Positions 56,289 to 64,000 of a DNA stretch of 64,000 nt are shown here, piece by piece (within the stretch, counting starts at the first letter, position 1; each line of letters begins with the position of its first letter). The stretch covers positions 124,001 through 188,000 of the forward strand of contig MSJH02000775.1 in the NCBI GenBank assembly GCA_001931875.2, read 5' to 3'. Both the position numbers and the translations under genes were made by a program. The notes under the pieces were generated by a model, which saw nothing but the letters and a program-made list of their open reading frames with translations, was not told the DNA's origin and did not search any database. The stretch comes from Byssochlamys sp. IMV 00236 (lineage: Eukaryota > Ascomycota > Eurotiomycetes > Eurotiales > Thermoascaceae).

Positions 56289-57675
56289 ATGGGGTTCGCA
56301 GAGATCGTCAACAGTGCCCCCAAGCTCAAGATGGGCTCGCCCACGGAGTATGAGCAGCCCTATCTGTTGGGTTTCCGCGGCATCTTGGTGATCGAGACGT
56401 TTCTGTGGACATTCCTCCGTACCTTTGCTCCTACTACTGTGTACGTTTCTGCGGATCCCAATGGTCCCTTTTCGTACCAGATAGTCCGCAAGATCTTTTC
56501 GGTCCTCTTCTGGAACGAATACTTCCTGTATGGTGCCATCATCTTTCTCTCCGCGCGCTCAATTGCCATTCCGTTTATCAGGAATCCAAAGGCGGAGCGG
56601 GCTGCCATGTCGATGATGTGTCGTGGTATCACCCTTTGGTTCCCAGTTGCTGTGTCCGTGGCCATTGCGACTCTGGCTTTTGCCATTGGTGGCACTGAGT
56701 ACATCGCCGACTTCAAGACGCGGACCTCCAACCATACGACAGCCGTGCCATATGTGATCCCCAACGCATTTGCCTACTTCAACTCCGTATTCAACATGTT
56801 CTGGACTACTCGTGACTACAACATCCAAGCGGCCAGCACGGCGTTCCCCACTGGTACCCTGTGGGTTATCTGTGCTGTGTACATGCAGAGCTACACTGTC
56901 TACATGACCATGCTCATCATCCCGTACACGCGCAACAAGTGGAGAGTCCAGGGCGCCTTCGTCTTCGTCCTGTGCGCCTGGTGGTGTCAGTCTTGGGCAT
57001 GGTTCACCATCTCTGGTCTGATCCTGGCCGATATGGTGATGAACATGAACTTCAAGGAGCGCGCTCAACGCGGTATTCCAGTCTGGACCCGCGCTGATGG
57101 CAGCCGGATCTGCATCCCCGTCTTCGTGCCAGCCGGTTTGTGTCTAATCGGTGGTCTTCTCATGCAATACCTCTGGGTGGCCTACCGGCCGGACCTTTTC
57201 GACAAGGAATGGCTGGTTCACACCGATCCCTACTACACCGCATCGCTCAACTTTCAGTATGCGACACGCCACACGCAGGCCCGTGACGATGCTTATCTGA
57301 TGGTTATCGGCATCTTCCTCTTCTTGGAAAGCTATGATATCCTTCAGCGGATCTTCTCCAATGGCTTCCTCGTCGCTCTTGGAAAGCGCTCTCTCAGTAA
57401 GTTATCTTTTGCTATGCAATCCAGTTGTTAGTCATCGTGCTGACTGCTTTCTTCCAGGCTACTTCCTCGTCCAGTCGAACATGATGTACATTGTCGGCAT
57501 CCGCGTGTTCGAATCTCTGTATACCAAGCACCACATCTCTTTCGGTGGCTCCAACATGGTCGCCTTGATCACCTGTCTGGTTGTTACAATCCCGTTGGCC
57601 GAGTTGTTTTATCGGTTGGTGGAGTTGCCGAGCAAGCACCTGGCGCACAAATTCTATGAGTTCATCACCGCATAG
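56289..57675 (+). CDS. Multi-pass membrane acyltransferase (acyltransferase-3 family)
   Basis: Exons 56289-57396 and 57458-57675 join in phase (61-bp GTAAGT...CCAG intron), 441 aa. The first ATG of the frame is 56289 (MGFAEIVNSAP). About ten hydrophobic helices start with the AT3-type first segment LLGFRGILVIETFLWTF. Later ones include FWNEYFLYGAIIFLSAR, LWVICAVYMQSYTVYMTML, WFTISGLILADMVMNMNF and YLMVIGIFLFLESYDIL. The protein ends with the usual helix and an amphipathic tail (LAELFYRLVELPSKHLA). AT3 proteins use acyl donors to modify sugars, lipids or polysaccharides in membranes. It lies in the same direction as the GT2 gene, 1.6 kb downstream, and is the second AT3-type protein within 10 kb. 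Confidence 0.86.
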
Positions 57676-58405
57676 AGCGGGCTTTCTGTGTTTGTACATG
57701 TACATATGGTCTAACGTTGTCTTCTGGCGTAATCGGGGTTTGAATTTCCATAGATGGGTCTGCACATGATAGAATCCGGTACATAGTTAGTAATAGAATT
57801 GCATGTTTTTATGACAGTGTCGATTGTGCCAGAAGATACTTTGTAACGTTCCAAAGTATGGTTTATCGTGGTGTATCCACCAAGTATTTTCCCGTCGTCG
57901 TCCGGATGTACTGCGGATCACAAACTGCGGTCCAGCGTTGCATCCCGTCATCTCGTTCCTGAGAAATCGCCGGAATTGGTAATAAGAGCGTTATCTCTCT
58001 CCACAGGGAACAGGATCTTCCTGGCTTGACAGAAGATCTCCGAGGATCCAGCAGACGGGATCACAACGTGCGCGTTGAACCGAACTGTCTTCTCTCGGTA
58101 CTGATTAAGTTAGAATTAGGATCTAGCATCCGCAGGATTAATATTATTCTCCCTTGCGTCGTGCTTAAGTAGATTTTTAGAGTTGGCTCCGATCTTCGCA
58201 GCCCCGCCAACAACGAGGACTTGGGACGTTCTTACAACGTCCACTCTTCCCCTCTTTCTTTTCCGCTTCACCGTTGAAAGTCTCTCGCACGAGGTCCGTA
58301 CCCAGTCGGCTGGTTCTCGATTTCTGGTTCATTTCCTGCTTGACTTTCTGATTCCAATTGACTTTGTTCGTTCGGTTTTCTGGAAAAGTCTCTTATCGGA
58401 TCATC
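57676..58405. other. Intergenic region upstream of homoserine dehydrogenase
   Basis: About 730 bp, holding the hom6-type promoter with a CT-rich leader from about 58190. I looked for the amino-acid-starvation element TGACTCA and did not find it. No gene is seen. Confidence 0.45.
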
Positions 58406-59636
58406 ATGTCGGCTACCCCTCTCTATCTCGGAGTCATTGGTATGTCCCACCACGCTTCAGAACCACACATGGCACAAACCCTTCGGCAGAGATGATACTC
58501 AACTCCCGAAGAACTACGGCTAACTTTTTTTTTCTTTATTGTCGTGATTTCCAGGCGTTGGTGGTGTTGGAGCCGCCTTTCTCAGCCAGCTTGCCCGTCT
58601 GCCCAATGCTCCATCGCTCGTCCTGCTCGCCCGCTCGACGCAGACGCTCCTCTCCCCAGCGCCGTCATATTCCCCTGCTATCCCGGCTACAGACTGGCAG
58701 ACTGCTTCGTCGACGCCTTCCTTGACCAAGTCTGGGTCTCTCTCGCCACAGGAGATCGCATCTTATCTCTCCGCTGCTCCAGGACGCTCTATCCTCGTCG
58801 ACAACACCTCCGACCCCGCTCTCGCGAGCGCTTATCCGGTCTTCCTCCGTGCAGGTATCTCTATTGTTACGCCCAACAAGAAGGGTTTCTCGTCGGATCT
58901 GTCTCTGTGGAAGGATATATTCGCCGCTGCGGCTGAGGGAAAGGCGCTTGTCTACCACGAGAGCACGGTCGGGGCTGGTCTCCCCGTCATTTCGACTCTG
59001 CGGGATCTCGTCGCGACCGGCGATGAAGTGACTCGCATCGAGGGTGTCTTCTCCGGCACCCTGTCTTTCCTGTTCAACACCTTCGCGCCCGTCTCGAGCA
59101 GCGGTGCGTCCGCGTCCTGGAGCGCTGTCGTCGCCCAGGCCAAGGAGCTGGGCTACACGGAACCCGACCCCCGCGATGACCTCAACGGCATGGACGTCGC
59201 GCGCAAGCTGACCATTCTGGCCCGTATCGCTGGCCTGGAGGTGCAGGCACCGGACTCTTTCCCTATCGAATCGCTCATCCCCGCTGAATTGGCCTCTCTG
59301 CCCAGCACCCCCGAGGGCATTACGCAATTCATGACCCGTCTGCCCGAGTTCGATGGCCAGATGGCCTCGCTCAAGGAGTCGGCAGAAAAGGCAGGCAAAG
59401 TCGTTCGCTACGTTGGCAGCATCGATGTTGGCAAGAAGGAGGTCCGCGTTGGACTGCAGCAGTTTGACCAAGACAGCGCCATTGCAGGATTGAAGGGCAG
59501 TGACAACATCATCAGCTTCTACACGCAGCGATATGGCGCCAATCCCCTGATCGTGCAGGGTGCGGGAGCCGGTGGAGATGTCACCGCTATGGGTGTTACG
59601 GCTGATCTGATCAAGGTCATGGAGAGATTGAGATAG
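58406..59636 (+). CDS. hom6: Homoserine dehydrogenase
   Basis: Exon 1 (58406-58439) and exon 2 (58555-59636) join in phase over a 115-bp GTATGT...TTCCAG intron, 371 aa, close to the ~360 of the yeast enzyme. The N-terminal NAD(P) site LGVIGVGGVGAAFL is split by the intron. The middle carries VDNTSDPALA and ISIVTPNKKGFSSD with the catalytic-region Lys, then HESTVGAGLPVISTLRDL and GVFSGTLSFLFN. The family signature GYTEPDPRDDLNGMDVARKLTI follows, and the protein ends NPLIVQGAGAGGDVTAMGV. It reduces aspartate semialdehyde to homoserine on the way to threonine, methionine and isoleucine. No aspartate kinase domain is fused, as is normal in fungi. Confidence 0.94.
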
Positions 59637-60167
59637 AGGATAGGAATGTGCCTATATGGTGACTTGTTTCTCAAACCGTGTAAGAGCAGCACGGTGGGAA
59701 ATCAATGGGGGGAAAAGTAGTCCATACTTGATTAAAATCAGATAGAAGCGAATTGATACCGCAGGCAGAGTCCTCGATGCAATAAATGATGAAGGTGGAA
59801 GAAGCTAGATTGCTATCCCTTAGGCCGTGCCTTCCTGGCTATTCAAATATCATGATACCAATTCATCTCATCTCTCTTCAGCTTTCCGCACATATCAAAT
59901 CAATATCTTCGTTCCATGGAAGCTCGAAATATTCTCCCATAGAGAAGTAGACATAATCTGAATGAAAGCGGTTGATATCTGTTGGCGCACGAAGAACCGC
60001 GCAGGGGATCTGTCATATCATCTGTTTGCAGCAGGTTTCTTGGATATCTTAATTGGAGGATCGAAGCTACTAGATCAGTAGGTCTTTATGTGCAAACTGA
60101 TGAACTTTGGAATTGACTTCGAATATAGTGAAAGCTAACCCTTTTGCTAGCGATCTCGTTCTTCCTC
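59637..60167. other. Convergent intergenic region
   Basis: About 530 bp of AT-rich sequence between two 3' ends; no gene seen. Confidence 0.45.
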
Positions 60168-61728
60168 TTAACTCCTCAAATACGCCTTTACAGCCTCTCC
60201 CCATACAGCACCACGCTTATAGAAATGCATCTGCGGTACACTCCCCTCCTTCAACCCATCAATAGCCCGCGCCAAATCCTCACCTAGTCCCTCGTCCTTA
60301 ATATCTCGAATCGGATACCGATATGTATGAAACGCAAATACCAGAGCCCTTGACGACGGAAGACGATGTAATGTCTGACGCTCACACCGAACAAAAGTCT
60401 GATCGAGATCCAATTCCTCCATTCTCAAAGGCGTTGTTGTTGATTCATCGTCCGCTCCGCCGTGGATTTTGTTCCCGAAGGCTGAGAAAAGTTCCGCGTC
60501 CGTGGTGACGCTCCAATTGACGCGTCGTACGTACTTTCCGACTTCGAGCTTATCGAAGAATCGATCCATGCTTCGTTCGAGTTTCTCCTTGTATCCGGGA
60601 ACGGGGTCATGGATGGTTGCGAGCCGATGGCCGAGTTTCTTGCGCGTGTCGAATCCGGCTGGGTAGCAGGTCGCGTATGCTTCGAGGATGTATTTCGTTG
60701 CTTCTCTTTCTCCTTCTCCTTCTCCGTCTTTCTTCTTCTTCTTTTTTTCGGAGGAAGAAGATTTTTCCGGGAGAAGAATCAAAAAGTCCTCATCAACAGT
60801 CTTGATTAACGTCTCCAAAGCCGTAATAGTCGGGGTACTCTTTCCCACTTCCACAGGCCAGAGTTCTCCCGTGACGAGATTCTGCACCATAACTGCTTTT
60901 CCAGCCTCAAATTCTGTCCGATGCAGCTTGAACATCGTCGGGTAGCGACCTGGTAGATACGTTCCCATGAGATAAGTATACAGCTCACTAACAGCAGCGC
61001 GCGTGCGCGGATCCGAATCATCATTGACCGCGACGACGGTTTCGTGATATTGCTTCAAGAGGGAGCGTCGTAGTGCAAGACGATCCTTGTAGGTTTTGTC
61101 CATGGGGATGAGGTCTGCTGGATCAAGGGTCTGGAGGCCTAGAATGTCCCCAATTAGCATGTACATAACTACACACATAAACACATACATGGTTATGTGA
61201 TTTTATATCAAGGAGCGTCCTCATACCCATTGTGAGATGGTACTTTGGTTTAAAGGGACGGAATTTCAGAGGTTCTGTCGTTTCCCAGTTAAAGTCCTCG
61301 AGAGGTTCGATTGATGGGAAGGTCGATGCAGGGAGATCTCTGCTTAACTTCGCTGCTTCGCGCGCTTCTCTCTGGAAATTGTTAGAAATGATCATAAATC
61401 AAGACCGCTAGCTGAACGCAAGGACCAAGAAAAAAAAAGCATGAAGTAACTCCAAAATCAATAAACCAAACTTCAAAGGGAAAAAAAAGAATGAAACCAG
61501 GAAAGAAGCCATCACATCACATACAGCTCTCCTCTTCAAATTCCATACAAACAACCCCACTGCCACAAGGATAAATAGCATCTTCGGCGTGATCTTCACC
61601 TCCTCGAGTTTCGTCCGGAGAAAATCCCCCATATCTTGTCGCGATATAACACCCCGGATCTGATTCCATGGTACGTACATCTCGAGGTTCTTATCGGCCA
61701 CGTCGCGGAGGTTTGACATGTCGATCAT
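60168..61728 (-). CDS. DUF3445 haem-dependent oxidase-like protein with N-terminal membrane anchor
   Basis: Three exons, 61728-61525, 61371-61227 and 61138-60168, in phase, 439 aa. The introns are 153 bp (GTATGT...CTAAC...TTCCAG) and 88 bp (GTATGA...TCTAG). A single membrane helix lies near residues 50-63 (MLFILVAVGLFVWNLKRR). The DUF3445 domain follows: KFRPFKPKYHLTMGL, DPADLIPMDKTYKDRLALRR, TGELWPVE, DEDFLILLP, ATCYPAGFDTRKKLG, IHDPVPGYKEKLERSMDRFF, RVNWSV and the late RCERQTLHRLPSSRALVFAFHTYRYPI. The family includes the haem subunit of bacterial oxidative N-demethylases. The fungal substrate is unknown. A low-complexity K/E insert (EKKKKKKDGEGEGERE) interrupts the domain near the middle. 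Confidence 0.85.
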
Positions 61729-62587
61729 TGTCTTATCTTAAGTACGGGGAAACCCGTTCCTTAGGAGTATAAGAACAACGGAATCGAATATCTCTATATA
61801 ATAAAAGATAACTCGGCGCAAGCAAAAGTGAGACGGGTCACGATGAATCTAACAAGGATAGAGATAAGAGAAAAGAAGAAATCGGCTGTGAGGTTTCGAG
61901 TCAACGTTCGGACATTTAATTGTGTGGTTGACGGTGCCGCCGGACTTTTAACATTCCTTGTTTGTGATAGATTGGTTTCTCCGCCGTTAGAGGGGACATA
62001 TCGCCGTTGATAAGATAACTGGAGGATAGATTATTATTATAAAGCCGGAACTATCATTGCCTACCCGTAAGATCAAGACCTTCATGTTTCTAACAACTAT
62101 CAAGAACATATAAAGTGGCTTACACCTTGAAAATGCGTTATAATTGACCCGCTAGGTAAAACTACCTACGTTGGAAGCCAAACTCTCGAATAGGTACCCT
62201 ATCTACCTACTCAGTTTCTCTATCTCGCACATCGCTATCATAGAGTTCACTTCGCCAGAACGCTAGGTAAAAACCCCTTAAGCATCCACGATTTCGTCCC
62301 GCTAGTTACCTAAGTTAGTAACCAGTGTTCGCAAAATGCAGCCTTGGACTGAGAGCACAATACCGTAGGACACAGTGGAAACTGGACTTCCGAAGTGGGA
62401 TCGCAAATGTTTTCGTTGTTCGTGGCTTCCCAGCAAGTTCCTGGAGAGAGATAAGACGTCAAAGGGTCAGCGTGTGTACAGTATACCGTGAAGTGTACCT
62501 GGTTTCAGGTATTAAGAAACGAATCAGTACCGTCACTGCAAATGCATGCCATTTCATTTACCCTGATAAAAGCCAGTTAGATTGATT
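61729..62587. other. AT-rich intergenic region with TAGGTA-type motifs
   Basis: About 860 bp. The motif CGCTAGGTAAAA occurs twice (about 62152 and 62263), amid several ACCTAC/TAGGTA words near 62150-62320. No gene is seen. Confidence 0.45.
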
Positions 62588-62785
62588 TCATTTATCGCCA
62601 AACTTAGGTAGTTGCGCAGTCCTGAAAGGTTTATCAGACACATACGGATCTGGGTGGCATGGTTGAGGGCCATAAGATATATCAGGCTCGCGTGCATCGA
62701 GGACTGGAGACGGGGATAGGGAAAGGACCTGGATAGCCAGGCTGGATGCCAAGATAATCGCAGCGGAACTGGTCAGAGTCTTCAT
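62588..62785 (-). CDS. Predicted 65-aa small secreted protein
   Basis: Single-exon frame of 65 codons. A clear signal peptide (MKTLTSSAAIILASSLAIQV, cleavage near LSLS or after it) is followed by a short polar, Pro-rich mature part with one Cys (ARE, SYGPQPCHPDPYVSDKP, ending FGDK). A TATAAAA box at about 62870-62864 on the minus strand, about 80 bp upstream of the start, supports real transcription. No family is recognised. It could be a small secreted or cell-surface peptide. The alternative is a chance frame. Confidence 0.5.
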   Translation of the reverse strand: MKTLTSSAAIILASSLAIQVLSLSPSPVLDAREPDISYGPQPCHPDPYVSDKPFRTAQLPKFGDK

Positions 62786-62860
62786 GATTACCTAGGACTT
62801 TGTAATGGATTATGTATACTGTAGTAGCGAGAAGAAGGACTGAATGGGTGTGTGCATGGG

Positions 62861-62870
62861 CACTTTTATA
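62861..62870 (-). promoter_or_regulatory. TATA box of the small secreted protein gene
   Basis: TATAAAAGTG read on the minus strand, about 80 bp before the ATG at 62785. Position and sequence are good for a fungal TATA box. Confidence 0.45.
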
Positions 62871-64000
62871 GTACCGTTTTCTAGATGTCTATGAATATCT
62901 TAACCTGCGTAACCTCTGAGTGACCTGTATAGAACAAAGAAAGAGCAACAAAGAAAAGCGGACAGTGCGGCTCGTTGTGAGACTATATGGGCTCCACAAT
63001 TGAGATCAATTGATTATCATTGTTAAGCTGATTATCATAATGTATATTTTCCCCCATAATATGGTTCTTATTCTATGTAATCCACTAAAGAAGACAATTT
63101 CTGTATTTCCACCGAATAATCTGTATTAGATTTACTGTTCAGTATAACAGTAATATCGATTCGATATAAGTAGTAGACGACGTTATTTTATTGCCTTGAT
63201 ATCCTCATTCCCTGAGCTTAAGAGAATCAATTAAACGCAATTATGATAAGATCTCTGTTTGACATTCGTAAGGAATGATAGCAGTACTTTCTGTGCTGGG
63301 ATCGATTTCTCGTGCAAACTATGCAGCAGAATACTGACCATATGCCGATCCCAGAGACCGAGTAGTACCGCCCACAAGACATTACCACACCAGCATTAGA
63401 GGTTTACACTGTCACACAAAGACAGGATGCTCCAGACAGCCTCAATAGACATTGCTTGCCATCAGTCAGTGGAAGTAGCCTGCGGAGATCGCCGTAAGCC
63501 GATGCTTGTTTGTCACAAGAGCTTAAGATCAGCCACGTGGGAGTCGAAGAATCTTTGATGCTGTGTTGCAGAATGATGTATATAAAATGTATACCATTAC
63601 AATAACCATACCAGAAGCAATATAATACGAATATGTATGCATTGGCAGTAATATGTTTAACGATTCTCTTGCTCACAACTAAAGGAAGAGACAGGGAGAG
63701 GGATCCGCTGGTTAAAGATAGAAGAAAAAACCAACGCTATCATGAGGCAAAATAAGAAAATAGAAACATAGTAAGCTAGCAGAATAATAGTTTCCAGAGC
63801 GGAATAGGCATAGACAATATGCGACCGTGGAAACATAAAGATGACAACTCAACAGCACATTTGGATAGTTCACATTCGCAGCTGTCTAAATTTCTCGAAT
63901 CCAGTGTCTGCTCATCTCATGCGCCATTAACCGATGCGCTCCAAGATGTTCCAGCAATATTTGCAATTTGGCGTGCTTGATTCGCGACGGAGGTACATCT
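62871..64000. other. AT-rich region at window end, no gene supported
   Basis: About 1.1 kb, strongly AT-rich. A 90-aa frame at 63404-63676 (minus) has no convincing features. No tRNA or rRNA is seen. Confidence 0.45.

Noticed and set aside
56559..57068. 170-codon minus-strand frame
   Set aside because: Antisense shadow of the acyltransferase exon; His/Gly/Asp-rich translation without family features.
58665..59471. 269-codon minus-strand frame
   Set aside because: It is antisense to the homoserine dehydrogenase exon, a GC-rich coding sequence that commonly leaves long antisense frames open.
1..64000. CRISPR arrays, rRNA, bacterial operons, insertion sequences
   Set aside because: None seen. 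Spliceosomal introns and fungal families show nuclear eukaryotic DNA, and the simple repeats found are ordinary microsatellites.

Overview
The window is nuclear DNA of a filamentous ascomycete, most likely a eurotiomycete (Aspergillus/Penicillium/Talaromyces type). The signs are short spliceosomal introns (about 46-153 bp, GTATGT or GTAAGT donors, CTAAC branch sites), about 20 genes in 64 kb on both strands, microsatellites between genes, and fungal-specific families such as Atg11, DUF6594, a hydrolase-NB-ARC receptor and fungal surface GT2. All exon models were joined by hand from donor, acceptor and reading phase. None is backed by transcripts.

Left part (1-21 kb): the 3' part of a DUF6594 membrane protein; a nuclear-looking 881-aa protein with a Q/P/A-rich tail (minus); a divergent 1123-aa mitochondrial PPR-like protein; a mitochondrial methylglutaconyl-CoA/enoyl-CoA hydratase; a large NLR-type receptor with an N-terminal lipase-like hydrolase, an NB-ARC ATPase and a long disordered tail; a small mitochondrial LEA-like stress protein; and a divergent pair, an FHA-domain (SNIP1/Pml1-like) splicing factor and a membrane-anchored J-protein.

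Middle part (21-45 kb): an HSL-type alpha/beta hydrolase whose only intron is GC-AG; an 811-aa disordered protein with C-terminal membrane segments; a 353-aa membrane protein; a divergent pair with about 220 bp between starts, autophagy scaffold ATG11 and kinetochore CENP-H; the HMG-box protein NHP6 with an inferred 0.5-kb 5'-UTR intron; an unrecognised 8-exon gene; a CCDC174/DUF4078 protein; and an HNH-nuclease-domain protein.

Right part (45-64 kb): a 2.9-kb AT-rich gene-free stretch with a (GT)26 tract leads into a three-gene set that looks like a cell-surface polysaccharide pathway. It has a secreted GH16-like module fused to a membrane acyltransferase-3 domain, a processive-type GT2 synthase, and a second membrane acyltransferase. 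Homoserine dehydrogenase (HOM6 type), a membrane-anchored DUF3445 haem-dependent oxidase-like protein and a 65-aa predicted secreted peptide follow. The best candidates for unusual biology are the GT2/acyltransferase/GH16-AT3 set and the hydrolase-NB-ARC receptor with no recognisable repeat sensor.
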